Assembly: GCA_023435895.1 (NCBI GenBank)
Contig: JAEZLH010000029.1
Span: forward strand, 62,001 to 126,000
Reading direction: 5' to 3'
Source of the DNA: Bacillota bacterium
GTDB taxonomy: Bacteria; Bacillota; Clostridia; Lachnospirales; Lachnospiraceae
Length of the DNA: 64,000 nucleotides
In this document: positions 1 to 8,746 of the stretch, piece after piece
Layout: each line of letters opens with the position of its first letter
How positions within the stretch are numbered: position 1 is the first letter of the stretch
The notes under the pieces: generated by a model
Databases searched by the model: none
The model's input: the letters and a program-made list of their open reading frames with translations, nothing else
What the model was told of the DNA's origin: nothing
Made by a program: the position numbers and the translations under genes

Positions 1-1167
1 CTGGAAAGTATTCGAATGTCCTGGGAAAATATCATTCACAACAAACTTCGTTCCTTTCTTACGATGTTAGGTATTGTCATCGGTGTGGCTTCGATTATCG
101 CGCTGATTACCATCGTACAAGGGGCTACCAACAGCATCAGTGACCAGATTAATTCACTGGGTGTAAATAAAATTATGGTATCCGCCATGGGAACTCCTTT
201 AAAACAAGGCCTTAACGATAATGACATCAACGCAATCGCTAAGGTAAATAATATTGACGGTGTATCCCCTACCATATCCGGCAAAACTACTATTGTATCG
301 GATGGAATCGTAATGGATGATGTTACAGTACAGGGTAAGAACGAAGTATATTTTAATAAAGATACCAGCTTATTAAAGTCTGGCAGAAGCATTAACATAT
401 TAGATATCAACAGTCAAAATCAGGTTGCCATAATCGGAGATGATGTCGTAAAGACTCTATTCTACGGAATAAATCCGGTGGGTGAAAAACTGATGATTAA
501 CGGAACCACTTATACCGTAATTGGTACCCTTGCAGCGTCAAGCGGCTTTAGTATGAATTCCAATAATGATGCGGTAATCATTCCTTATACCACTGCCCTG
601 CGTAGCTTAGGAGTTAAGAACATCACAAGTCTTGATGTATATCTGAAGGATACTTCCACCGCGGATGAGACGGTAACAGATATCAAGAGTGTACTTAATC
701 CGGCCTTTAATTACGATGAGGATGCCTATAGTGTCTTCAATATGGGTGATATGATTGAAAGCTTCCAGACAATGATGGGGATGATGTCCTACCTCCTTGC
801 AGGAATTGCAGCAATCTCCCTTGTTGTAGGAGGAATCGGTATTATGAACATGATGCTGGTATCCATTACAGAACGAACCAAGGAGATCGGTCTTCGCAAA
901 GCTTTGGGTGCTACTCCCGGAAGAATTCAGCTTCAGTTCATTATTGAATCCATCTTCTTATCACTTTTTGGTGGAATAATTGGACTTATCCTTGGTAGTA
1001 TCCTTGCCTTTATTGCTGCAGTATTAATTGGAATTGGATTTTCATTGTCCGCTATGACCATTGCGCTTGCAGTAGGCTTCTCCTCTGCAGTAGGAATCGT
1101 CTTCGGCTATATGCCTGCCAGAAAGGCAAGCCGACTTAATCCCATCGACGCACTACGCAGCTTGTAA
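1..1167 (+). CDS. MacB/FtsX-type ABC transporter permease (5' partial)
   Basis: The reading frame is open from base 1, so the true start lies upstream of the window and the ATG at 16 is internal. The visible product begins with a membrane segment (residues about 10-35 after the ATG), followed by an extracytoplasmic MacB periplasmic-core-like domain. Three C-terminal membrane segments form the FtsX domain, with the family motif around 'ERTKEIGLRKALGATPG' just after the second one. Such permeases pair with a LolD/MacB-type ATPase and act in macrolide, peptide or lipoprotein export or in envelope stress sensing. The ATPase gene is presumably just upstream, outside the window. The two-component pair that follows on the same strand could regulate it; this is inferred only from proximity. 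Confidence 0.9.
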   Translation: MESIRMSWENIIHNKLRSFLTMLGIVIGVASIIALITIVQGATNSISDQINSLGVNKIMVSAMGTPLKQGLNDNDINAIAKVNNIDGVSPTISGKTTIVSDGIVMDDVTVQGKNEVYFNKDTSLLKSGRSINILDINSQNQVAIIGDDVVKTLFYGINPVGEKLMINGTTYTVIGTLAASSGFSMNSNNDAVIIPYTTALRSLGVKNITSLDVYLKDTSTADETVTDIKSVLNPAFNYDEDAYSVFNMGDMIESFQTMMGMMSYLLAGIAAISLVVGGIGIMNMMLVSITERTKEIGLRKALGATPGRIQLQFIIESIFLSLFGGIIGLILGSILAFIAAVLIGIGFSLSAMTIALAVGFSSAVGIVFGYMPARKASRLNPIDALRSL

Positions 1168-1193
1168 TCCAGATTATATAATAGTAAAATAGA

Positions 1194-1224
1194 TGCGAGG
1201 ACTATATACAGTTATGTCCTCGCA
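1194..1224 (+). terminator. Hairpin after the ABC permease
   Basis: Nine-base perfect arms (TGCGAGGAC / GTCCTCGCA) enclose a 13-base loop 26 bases after the permease stop. There is no clear U tract, so it may be a weak terminator or only an mRNA 3' end stabiliser. Confidence 0.45.
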
Positions 1225-1429
1225 AACAATATTGGTTATAACTTATAATATATTCAATATTGATGCAAACATAAAAAACTTTGATTATTTTGTAATCGCA
1301 TTTGTACGAATCTAAAAGAATTGCTTCGATTATGCTAAAAAACTGAAATGTAGTGAGCTTATGGCTTATATTAATTGGATTCTACTGGAGCTTATGGCTC
1401 AAAATCACGAGAAAGGCATGGTTAATGAT

Positions 1430-2104
1430 ATGTTTCAGATTCTAATCGTGGATGATAATGACAGTATCCGCAACCTCATGAAGACTTATCTCTTACGCGA
1501 CGGCTATAATGTATTATGTGCATCGGATGGTGTTGAAGCATTAGATATTCTTGATAAAGAACATGTGGATCTTATGATCGCTGATATCATGATGCCCAAT
1601 ATGGATGGCTTTACTTTAACCAAAGAACTGAGGGACGCCAACTACAATCTCCCCATCCTTATGGTTACCGCAAGGGAAAGTATCGAGGATAAAAAAACCG
1701 GCTTCCGAGTTGGGACAGATGACTATATGGTGAAGCCCATTGATTTTGATGAAATGCTGTTGCGGGTATCCGCCCTTCTGCGAAGAGCGAAAATCACCAA
1801 TGACCATCGAATTGTGATTGGAGAGGTTGTTCTGGATTACGATAGACTTACTGTGAGAATGAAGGAGGATGAAATCCTATTGCCTAAGAAGGAATTCTTA
1901 ATTCTCTTTAAGCTCCTAAGTTATCCAAAGAAAATCTTTACCAGGCAGGACCTTATGGATGAAATCTGGGGTCTTGATAACGAAACCGATGTCCGCACGG
2001 TGGATGTGCATATTAAGCGGCTTAGAGAAAAATTCGAGGAACTTGAAGAATTCAAAATTATCACGGTCAGAGGCCTTGGTTATAAGGCAGAAAGGCTGAT
2101 ATGA
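1430..2104 (+). CDS. OmpR/PhoB-family response regulator
   Basis: An N-terminal receiver domain (about residues 1-118) has the acidic pair in 'ILIVDDND', the phospho-acceptor Asp at about residue 52 in 'IADIMMPNMDG', and the conserved Lys in 'DYMVKPIDFDEM'. A C-terminal winged helix (about 130-224) with the 'RTVDVHIKRLREK' recognition region marks the OmpR class. I chose the ATG at 1430 because the receiver begins immediately and a GAAAGG-like site lies upstream; an in-frame ATG at 1361 would add 23 residues with no homology value. The stop overlaps the start of the kinase gene by four bases (ATGA), so the two are translated together as a cognate pair. Confidence 0.93.
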   Translation: MFQILIVDDNDSIRNLMKTYLLRDGYNVLCASDGVEALDILDKEHVDLMIADIMMPNMDGFTLTKELRDANYNLPILMVTARESIEDKKTGFRVGTDDYMVKPIDFDEMLLRVSALLRRAKITNDHRIVIGEVVLDYDRLTVRMKEDEILLPKKEFLILFKLLSYPKKIFTRQDLMDEIWGLDNETDVRTVDVHIKRLREKFEELEEFKIITVRGLGYKAERLI

Positions 2105-3186
2105 AGAAAATATTCCCTCTCCATTCCATTTACGCCAAGTTTGTAACTATTTTTGTAGGTATCTGGTGGCTTTTGAATTCTATGACTTATGCTGCAGTAT
2201 TTCATATCCTATCCCGCGGCTTAGCCCCCTATTTTAAAATAGAGATGTTGACATCCGACCGACTACTCGTGGAACAGCTGGAGCGTCTTCGTATTCTTAC
2301 CGGATTTGTATTTTTACTGAGCGTTATGGTTGGTACCGTTTTTATCGTCCTTGTGGTAAGAAGTATCGTAAAACCCATTAAACAATTATCCAATGCCTCC
2401 AAAGAGGTGGCTAAAGGTAATTTTGATGTTGAAATCATAAATAATCATGGGGATGAAATTAGTCAGCTAACTGCTGATTTTAATCTTATGACAAAAGAAT
2501 TAAAAAACATCGATGTGCTTCGCAAGGACTTTGTATCCAATGTGTCCCACGAATTTCGAACTCCAATCACTTCCGTAATTGGCTATGCCAAGTTAATTAA
2601 AGGTGGACAGCTTACGGAAAGTCAATTGGAGGAATATAGTGAAATTATTGTAACAGAAGGGGAAAGACTCTCCCATTTGTCCTCCAACCTATTAAAGCTC
2701 TCTGAGTTTGATAGTAAAGTCATAAGGAATCAATCTACCCAATACTCCTTGGATGAACAAATTCGAAAAACCATATTGTTGCTTGAGATTCAATGGACGA
2801 AGAAGGATTTGGATTTTGATATTAGTTTGGATGAGGTGAATGTATTCGGAGATAAAAATTTACTTCATCAAGTTTGGCTGAATTTAATTCAAAATGCCGT
2901 AAAATTCTCAGATCAGGGTGGTCTCATCATTATCTACCTAAAACAAATTGGGGAAAAGGCTGTCTTTACCATCACCAATCAGGGCTTAGTGATTGCAGAG
3001 GAAGATCAACCACATATTTTCGAGCGATTTTATAAAGGTGATAAATCCCGCTCCAAGGATGGTTTCGGTTTAGGGCTTGTATTAGTAAAAAAAATCGTGG
3101 AGTTATCCAACGGACAGATATCCTTTGTTAGCTCCAAAGAGGAGGGAACGACCTTTAGGGTTGAGCTCCCAATTCATAGCAGTTAA
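2101..3186 (+). CDS. HAMP-domain sensor histidine kinase
   Basis: Two membrane segments (about residues 12-36 and 64-87) bracket a very short extracytoplasmic loop of about 25 residues. A HAMP domain (88-140) follows. The dimerisation domain carries the phospho-acceptor His150 in 'NVSHEFRTPIT', and the HATPase domain has N-box 'NLIQNAVKFSD' and G-box 'GFGLGLVLVKKI'. The short loop suggests it senses a membrane event or a partner transporter rather than a soluble ligand, as intramembrane-sensing kinases next to ABC permeases do; that role is inferred. It overlaps the response regulator by four bases. Confidence 0.93.
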   Translation: MKKIFPLHSIYAKFVTIFVGIWWLLNSMTYAAVFHILSRGLAPYFKIEMLTSDRLLVEQLERLRILTGFVFLLSVMVGTVFIVLVVRSIVKPIKQLSNASKEVAKGNFDVEIINNHGDEISQLTADFNLMTKELKNIDVLRKDFVSNVSHEFRTPITSVIGYAKLIKGGQLTESQLEEYSEIIVTEGERLSHLSSNLLKLSEFDSKVIRNQSTQYSLDEQIRKTILLLEIQWTKKDLDFDISLDEVNVFGDKNLLHQVWLNLIQNAVKFSDQGGLIIIYLKQIGEKAVFTITNQGLVIAEEDQPHIFERFYKGDKSRSKDGFGLGLVLVKKIVELSNGQISFVSSKEEGTTFRVELPIHSS

Positions 3187-3203
3187 TATGGAGGAAATGT
3201 TGA

Positions 3204-3638
3204 TTGAATATCCTAGTCAGTGCTTGTCTGTTAGGCATGAATTGCCGCTATGATGGTAGTGGTCAGCTCAACGAAGAGCTGGTTCGATTAAAAGAAACAC
3301 ATAATTTGATTCCGGTCTGCCCGGAAGTTTATGGTGGGCTTCCAACCCCTAGGGAGCCAGCTGAGATTTTAAAGCAGCGGGTCGTCACAAAAGAAGGTAT
3401 TGATGTCACGGATGCTTTTTTAAAAGGTGCAGAAGAAAGCCTACGATTGGCCCTTTTTTATCATTGCAGCCATGCTATTTTAAAAGAGCGTAGCCCTTCC
3501 TGCGGTTTTGGTAAAATCTATGATGGCACCTTTGACCATAGATTAATTAATGGGAATGGGTTTACCGGGGATTTGCTAAGTAAGAACGGTATTAAAGTAC
3601 TGGGGGAAAGTGAAATCCATACTTTATTTGTGGAATAA
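3204..3638 (+). CDS. DUF523 / TudS-like iron-sulfur protein
   Basis: The 144-residue product is full length for DUF523. It carries the family's spaced Cys motifs: 'SACLLGMNCRYDG' at the N terminus, 'PVCPEVYGGLPTPREPAE' in the middle and 'LKERSPSCG' near the C terminus. In the characterised homologue TudS (thiouracil desulfidase) three such cysteines bind a [4Fe-4S] cluster that removes sulfur from thiolated bases. The start is TTG, chosen because GGAGG sits 9 bases upstream. It lies 17 bases after the kinase stop and probably shares its transcript. The substrate in this organism cannot be read from sequence. Confidence 0.85.
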   Translation: MNILVSACLLGMNCRYDGSGQLNEELVRLKETHNLIPVCPEVYGGLPTPREPAEILKQRVVTKEGIDVTDAFLKGAEESLRLALFYHCSHAILKERSPSCGFGKIYDGTFDHRLINGNGFTGDLLSKNGIKVLGESEIHTLFVE

Positions 3639-3678
3639 ACAGCTTAAAGTTAGAAACAAATCAGAATGGTTACACTTT

Positions 3679-3722
3679 AGAGTTAGAGATATGCCTCATC
3701 ATATCCCTAGCTCTCTTTTTTA
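3679..3722 (+). terminator. Intrinsic terminator after the DUF523 gene
   Basis: Arms at 3679-3693 and 3699-3713 (AGAG..TAG..GATATG paired with CATATC..CTA..CTCT) with a 5-6-base loop are followed by a run of T. It closes the plus-strand group and overlaps the 3' end of the small minus-strand gene. Confidence 0.7.
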
Positions 3723-3856
3723 TCCTCATCCAGTGGAATAAAATTCAGTGTATAATCATAAAGATATGGGGTTAATTCTTGTATAAATTTATTCTTTTCT
3801 TCTTCCGTACATTTGATATGAATGATTTTATTATAGTCATCGATTTCTTGTTGCAT
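3707..3856 (-). CDS. Small protein of 49 residues, unknown function
   Basis: A 50-codon frame starts at ATG 3856 with GGAG six bases upstream. The product begins MQQEIDDYNKIIHIKCTEEE and ends PLDEDKKES. It is acidic, helix-prone and has a single Cys, with no signal peptide or membrane segment. It reads towards the DUF523 gene and sits 69 bases downstream of the GNAT gene, so it may be the last gene of that minus-strand transcript. I do not recognise a family. The well-placed ribosome-binding site and protein-like composition support it, but it is short enough to be chance. Confidence 0.5.
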   Translation of the reverse strand: MQQEIDDYNKIIHIKCTEEEKNKFIQELTPYLYDYTLNFIPLDEDKKES

Positions 3857-3925
3857 GCTGTGCTCCAATCTAAAATTTTATGTAAGCTATGTTATATGAT
3901 GTACTTAACTATATGCTTGAAGAAT

Positions 3926-4390
3926 TTAAATTTTGGTCTTCATCATTAGATATTCGGTAATACCTTCCCTATAGAGACTTGGTAGTTCACCTACTTGGAT
4001 ATATCCCTCTCTTTCATAGAGCCGTTTTGCTTTCGGATTGAAGTCAGCTACTACTAAAAATGCCTTAGAACTATCCTTCATAACTACATTCTCAAATTCC
4101 TCCAGCATTCTTTTGCCAATACCTTTACTGCGGTATTCCTCTTTTATTGCAAGGATATGCAGGTAGGGAAAGGAATGAAAGGCTCCTTTTAACAGATACC
4201 ACATAAATCCAACACATTGATTGTTCTCTGCTTTGGCTATATAGACCTCTCCCTTTTCAAACCCTTCCTCTAACGCCTTCCTTGCACTATTCTCGGCTGC
4301 AAAGTACTTTCTTCCCAACTCAGATTGCAATAATGCCTCTTCACAATCCCTAATATCTGTTAGACTTCCCTTAACAATTGAAATATTCAT
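3926..4390 (-). CDS. GNAT-family N-acetyltransferase
   Basis: The 154-residue protein has the GNAT fold signature. The acetyl-CoA-binding motif A is 'LHILAIKEEYRSKGIGKRMLEEF' (R/Q-x-x-G-x-G/A form RSKGIG), followed by a beta5 region and a 'NPKAKRLYEREGYIQVGE' motif typical of motif B. It transfers an acetyl group from acetyl-CoA to an amine; the substrate (protein N terminus, antibiotic or polyamine) cannot be predicted. A GGGGGAAAG ribosome-binding site precedes the ATG at 4390. Confidence 0.88.
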   Translation of the reverse strand: MNISIVKGSLTDIRDCEEALLQSELGRKYFAAENSARKALEEGFEKGEVYIAKAENNQCVGFMWYLLKGAFHSFPYLHILAIKEEYRSKGIGKRMLEEFENVVMKDSSKAFLVVADFNPKAKRLYEREGYIQVGELPSLYREGITEYLMMKTKI

Positions 4391-4652
4391 TCTTTCCCCC
4401 TTAGCTTTGTTATTACAGTGATTCTTGAACGTGTTCCGACTAACTAACTCTTTATTCGCGAATTGCCAATATCACAGTGTATACAGCCCTAGACACTTTA
4501 ACCATCTATAATATTATAACTTACTAGTTGGTAAAATACTACTGTCCCTGCCATGAAGAACTTCTATATTTCCTTCCTTCTATGTAATAACTTTAATGAA
4601 AGAAATCTTAGCAATCCATATTACGCACAGCATATTATATTTTTTATAGCCC
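4391..4652. other. Intergenic stretch without a recognised gene
   Basis: About 260 AT-rich bases separate the GNAT start from the GH31 operon terminator. It must hold the GNAT promoter, but I see no convincing -35/-10 pair, RNA or coding frame. Confidence 0.4.
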
Positions 4653-4725
4653 AAAAAGAGTGTTACAACAAAAAGCCTCACGTTATGTATTAAACACATA
4701 TCCGCACTTTCCTGTTGCAACACTC
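4653..4725 (-). terminator. Terminator of the GH31/ABC operon
   Basis: Arms GAGTGTTACAACA (4658-4670) and TGTTGCAACACTC (4713-4725) pair on the minus strand, with one position becoming a G-U pair only in that orientation. They are followed by five T on that strand. It lies just beyond the GH31 stop. Confidence 0.65.
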
Positions 4726-4759
4726 CTTTTGTGAGTGCTCATATTAAATCTGTAACTAT

Positions 4760-6736
4760 TTATATCAATTCAAATACCGGAATTACATCAATCGGTGCCT
4801 CTACCTCAATCCACTGTCCGCCCTCATAAATGTCCTCCCCTTCGAAGGCTTTCCAGCATCCACCACTTGGCAGATATACTTTTCTCTTATTTACTCCAGC
4901 GTACAGAATGGGTGCTACGAGCAGAGAATCGCCAAAGATATATTCATCCTCAACCTCCCAGCTTAACTTATCCTCTGGGAAACGGTAGAACAGCGGCTTC
5001 ATAACCGGGGTTCCCTTTTCGTGTGCCTGAACCATGGCATTTCTTACATAATCCCGAAGGCTTTCTCTAATATTCATATATTTCTTGCAGATTTCATAAG
5101 CAGCTTCCCCGTAGCACCATACTTCATTGGGAGCACCCGATAAGCAGTTTGCACCGCCGGTCGTTCCCACCTGAGGCTGTCGGGGTTCTCTGTCTCCATG
5201 AAGCCTCATAACAGGGCAGAAGGTTCCCCACTGAAACCATCTTATAAATAGTTCTCTAAAGTCTTCCTTCGTTGGATCTCCTCCATGGAAGCCACCAATA
5301 TCCGTCGTCCACCAGGGAATACCGGCAATACCCATATTGAGTCCTGCTGCCAGCTGATTTCTCATACTCTCAAAGCTGGAGGCAATATCTCCTGACCAAA
5401 CCAATGCACCGTACTTTTGACTTCCAGCCCACGCACAACGTAGCAGATTCACGATATTCTCCTGACCTTTGGATTTCATTCCGTCAAAGAAGGTTTTTGC
5501 ATACATTAATGGGAAGATATTTCCGATGGAAACATTGGGTCCTTCATGATAACGGTAATTGTCAAAATCGTATACCGTAAATTCCGGTTCCGCCTCATCC
5601 AGCCAGAACGCCTTGATTCCTTTACTATAATAATTCTTATCTATGGTATTCCAAACATATTCTCTGGTTGAGGGATTGGTAGGATCCATGAATAAGGTTG
5701 GAGCTAAAAAGTCCATGCTGATATTGACGCCTCTTTCCGTATTCACAAGTAATCCGTTTCGATGCATGGGTTCAAAATTCTCGCTGTTTCGCTCCACAGT
5801 GGGCCAAACCGATACCATCAGTTCAATGCCCATAGAATTTAATTCTTCAACCATCTCATCGGGATTTGGCCAATAGGTGGGGTCAAACTTCCAATCTCCT
5901 TGATTTGGCCAGTGAAAGAAATCCGCAATGATTACATCCAACGGAAGCTTTCTTCTTTTATACTCTCTTGCTACTTCCAGTAATTCCTCCTGCGTCTGAT
6001 AACGAAGCTTACATTGCCAAAATCCCAGTCCATACTCCGGCATCATGGGAACTTTACCGGTTACATCGGCATAAGCTTCTTCAATCTCTGCAGGGGTATC
6101 ACCAGCTGTAATCCAGTAATCAATCTTCTTCGCGGATTTTGCATGCCACTGGGTAAGATTCTTTCCAAAGTACACCTCTCCCATTGCAGGGTTATTCCAC
6201 AGAAATCCATATCCGAGATTCGAGATTAGGAACGGTACGCTGGCCTGAGAATTGCGGTGTGCTAATTCCAAACTACAACCCTTTACATTCAAATATGGCT
6301 GCTGATATTGTCCCATACCATATATTTTTTCATCGGGAACGGATTCAAAACGAACATTGATTGTATAATCTCCACCAAGAATCGGCTGAAATTCTCTTCC
6401 TTCCACCTCTAGCGCTGAGCAATACTTTGAAAGAACATCCCTCCTGTTTCTTGTATACTCCTCAAGGATGACCTCACCCTTCTGATTATAAAAGGTAAGT
6501 TTACCAAAGGAATTCACTACTGCCTTAATCTTTCCGTTGGTTACCGATGCAGCGCCTTCTTCAATCTGAACCTGTGCATCCTGCTCCACTTCTTCGGTTA
6601 GCGCCCACTCCTTCTCATCATGGGAATAACCCATTTTTACAGCGCGCACACGGAGGCTGTTCCTGCCCCATGGCTCTATGTACAGTGTTTCATAGTTAAA
6701 CTTACATATCAAACCGCTATCCTTTTGATGAAACAT
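4760..6736 (-). CDS. Glycoside hydrolase family 31 (alpha-xylosidase/alpha-glucosidase type)
   Basis: This is a retaining exo-glycosidase of about 658 residues without a signal peptide, so it acts inside the cell on imported oligosaccharides. Numbering from the GTG at 6745, the GH31 nucleophile is Asp383 in 'KAFWLDEAEPEF' and the acid/base is Asp453 in 'GALVWSGDIASSFE'. An N-terminal beta-sandwich precedes the barrel, and a C-terminal 'SLLVAPILYAG' region belongs to the distal beta domain. I prefer the ATG at 6736 because AAGGTGAT lies at proper spacing; a GTG at 6745 is the alternative. It starts 10 bases after the upstream permease stop, as last gene of the sugar-transport operon. The neighbouring GH127 enzyme suggests alpha-xylose or alpha-glucose removal from plant hemicellulose fragments. 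GH31 also includes other specificities, so the substrate is inferred. Confidence 0.9.
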   Translation of the reverse strand: MFHQKDSGLICKFNYETLYIEPWGRNSLRVRAVKMGYSHDEKEWALTEEVEQDAQVQIEEGAASVTNGKIKAVVNSFGKLTFYNQKGEVILEEYTRNRRDVLSKYCSALEVEGREFQPILGGDYTINVRFESVPDEKIYGMGQYQQPYLNVKGCSLELAHRNSQASVPFLISNLGYGFLWNNPAMGEVYFGKNLTQWHAKSAKKIDYWITAGDTPAEIEEAYADVTGKVPMMPEYGLGFWQCKLRYQTQEELLEVAREYKRRKLPLDVIIADFFHWPNQGDWKFDPTYWPNPDEMVEELNSMGIELMVSVWPTVERNSENFEPMHRNGLLVNTERGVNISMDFLAPTLFMDPTNPSTREYVWNTIDKNYYSKGIKAFWLDEAEPEFTVYDFDNYRYHEGPNVSIGNIFPLMYAKTFFDGMKSKGQENIVNLLRCAWAGSQKYGALVWSGDIASSFESMRNQLAAGLNMGIAGIPWWTTDIGGFHGGDPTKEDFRELFIRWFQWGTFCPVMRLHGDREPRQPQVGTTGGANCLSGAPNEVWCYGEAAYEICKKYMNIRESLRDYVRNAMVQAHEKGTPVMKPLFYRFPEDKLSWEVEDEYIFGDSLLVAPILYAGVNKRKVYLPSGGCWKAFEGEDIYEGGQWIEVEAPIDVIPVFELI

Positions 6737-6746
6737 CCCAATCACC

Positions 6747-7592
6747 TTATCCTTTCACTGCACCGCTGGTTAATCCGCTAATAATGTATTTCTGCATGAA
6801 GATGAATATAATTGCTACCGGAATAATGGTTACTACTGCGAAAGCGGTTAAGAAGCTCCACTTGGTTCCGTATTGTCCCATAAAGTTAAAGATACCTGCT
6901 GTTATAGGTCGATGAATCTGATCCTGAATAAAGGTCATGCCATAAGCCAAATCTCCCCATGCATAAAGGAAGGAAAAGATTCCGCATACAATAACGCCAG
7001 GAAAAGCAATTGGCAACAAAATGCGCATAAAGGATGTAAATCTGTTACAGCCATCAATATAGGAGGCTTCCTCTAGCTCTCTTGGTATGGAACCAAAATA
7101 ATTCTTTAAAATCAGAATAGAAAATGGGATACCAATCGTTGCATCCGCAAGGATTGCCGAAAACGGATTATTAATCAAATGAAAATTACGAAACATAATA
7201 AACATAGGTGTTAAAATAACGGATACCGGAAGCATCTGTGTAATCAGAAAGCTAAGTACCACCAGCCTCTTTCCTACAAAGCGATATCTTGCCAACCCAT
7301 AGGAAGCCGGCACTGCCAGTACAATTGCAATCAGCATACAGCTTGTGGAGATAAACATACTATTTCCAAAGGAACGGAACATGTTGAAGTCACCCACACT
7401 GATTTGTGCTGCATAGGACGCAAAATTGAATTTATGCGGGAACAGGCTCGGTGGATTTAAAAATATCTCCTTCTCCATCTTTAGCGAAGTAACTACAATC
7501 CAATAAATCGGAAATAGCAATACTACCAGAAAAACAATGGAGATAATACACATGAAAACATTCTTTCTGCCGCGTAAGGTTTTGTCATTCAT
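6747..7592 (-). CDS. Sugar ABC transporter permease, MalG/CUT1 type
   Basis: The 281-residue inner-membrane protein has six predicted membrane segments. The cytoplasmic EAA loop 'ELEEASYIDGCNRF' followed by 'RILLPIAFPG' docks the ATPase. It pairs with the MalF-type permease directly upstream, whose stop overlaps this start by one base (TAATG). No ATPase gene lies in the operon, which is usual in Firmicutes where a shared MsmX/MsiK-type ATPase energises many CUT1 importers. Confidence 0.93.
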   Translation of the reverse strand: MNDKTLRGRKNVFMCIISIVFLVVLLFPIYWIVVTSLKMEKEIFLNPPSLFPHKFNFASYAAQISVGDFNMFRSFGNSMFISTSCMLIAIVLAVPASYGLARYRFVGKRLVVLSFLITQMLPVSVILTPMFIMFRNFHLINNPFSAILADATIGIPFSILILKNYFGSIPRELEEASYIDGCNRFTSFMRILLPIAFPGVIVCGIFSFLYAWGDLAYGMTFIQDQIHRPITAGIFNFMGQYGTKWSFLTAFAVVTIIPVAIIFIFMQKYIISGLTSGAVKG

Positions 7593-8494
7593 TATGCCTC
7601 TCCCTCCTCACTATAGGTATATTTCAAATAAAGCAGACTGACGCAGAATAAAATTACAAACAAGATATTCGCAACGGTTGCGCCCTTACTGTATTCAAAC
7701 AATGTAAATGATAATTTGTAGGAATAGGTTGATAGCAAATGTGTTGAATTAACGGGTCCGCCGTTGGTCATAACATAAACCAGGTCAAATACCTTAAAGG
7801 TATAAATAAAGCCCAAAATTAATACCGATTGAATGGTTGGCTTTAACAAAGGTAATGTAATTTTAATCATGGTCTGAAATTTATTTGCACCATCGATGGA
7901 TGCGCTCTCATAGATGTCGGATGGAATTAATGTAAGTCCTGAGGAAAGTAAGATCATATTAAAGGGAATACCAATCCATATATTTGTAAAAATCAGAGCA
8001 AACATTGCCGTGTGTGGCGTGATAAGCCAGTCAATCGGGGATGAGATCACATGCAGAGCCTGTAATGCCTGATTGATAATTCCAACATTAGAGCTAAACA
8101 TAAACTTAAACATCAAGGCTGTAATCGTTACCGGAATCATCCAAGGTATCATAAGAAGTCCTCTGACCGGTTTCGAAAAGGAAAATTTCTTATAGAAAAA
8201 CAGCGCTAACAAAAAACCGATAATAAACTGAAAAACTAATGAAGCTACGGTGAATAATAAAGTATTAAAAATAGATTTTTGAAGAACTGGATCTTTAAAT
8301 AAATTGACATAGTTATCAAAACCAATAAAATTGTGGGTCGGAAGATTTAGAGTTTTCACTGTTACATCTTGAAAGCTTAAAATAAAATTACTGATTATGG
8401 GATATCCCACAAATATCATCATATAGATCAACGCAGGAAGAATATAGAATATCCCCACATTATCATATCGGAAAAATCTTTTTATTCGCTTCAT
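7592..8494 (-). CDS. Sugar ABC transporter permease, MalF/CUT1 type
   Basis: The 300-residue protein has six membrane segments and the EAA motif 'DIYESASIDGANKF' with 'ITLPLLKP' after it. It forms the translocation pore with the MalG-type partner downstream (one-base overlap). The upstream solute-binding gene is separated by about 250 bases that include a strong hairpin, consistent with binding protein being made in excess over permease. Confidence 0.93.
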   Translation of the reverse strand: MKRIKRFFRYDNVGIFYILPALIYMMIFVGYPIISNFILSFQDVTVKTLNLPTHNFIGFDNYVNLFKDPVLQKSIFNTLLFTVASLVFQFIIGFLLALFFYKKFSFSKPVRGLLMIPWMIPVTITALMFKFMFSSNVGIINQALQALHVISSPIDWLITPHTAMFALIFTNIWIGIPFNMILLSSGLTLIPSDIYESASIDGANKFQTMIKITLPLLKPTIQSVLILGFIYTFKVFDLVYVMTNGGPVNSTHLLSTYSYKLSFTLFEYSKGATVANILFVILFCVSLLYLKYTYSEEGEA

Positions 8495-8614
8495 ACAGAA
8501 CCTCCTAGATTACAAGGGTAATAGAGTTTTATACATCAAAGGCAATATCCATGTTTAGGGGCTCTTTGATATAGTCCCGGCAAGAGATGGGGTGCTGCAA
8601 ATAGAATCCTATTT

Positions 8615-8701
8615 AAGTAACCGTAATATATTCCCTTCCTGTTTGAAAATCTTCTAAACGATGCTTCCCAACAAGCTTATGGCAATATATTACGATTACT
8701 T
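8615..8701 (-). promoter_or_regulatory. Long intercistronic hairpin between binding protein and permeases
   Basis: Eighteen-base arms (8615-8632 and 8684-8701) match at all but one position and enclose about 50 bases. Read on the minus strand this lies 45 bases after the binding-protein stop. No long U tract follows, so it looks like an mRNA-stabilising or partial-termination hairpin that lowers permease expression relative to binding protein. Confidence 0.55.
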
Positions 8702-8746
8702 TTAGTTATCAATTAGGTATCCCGATCATTTACCTTATGATTCTCA

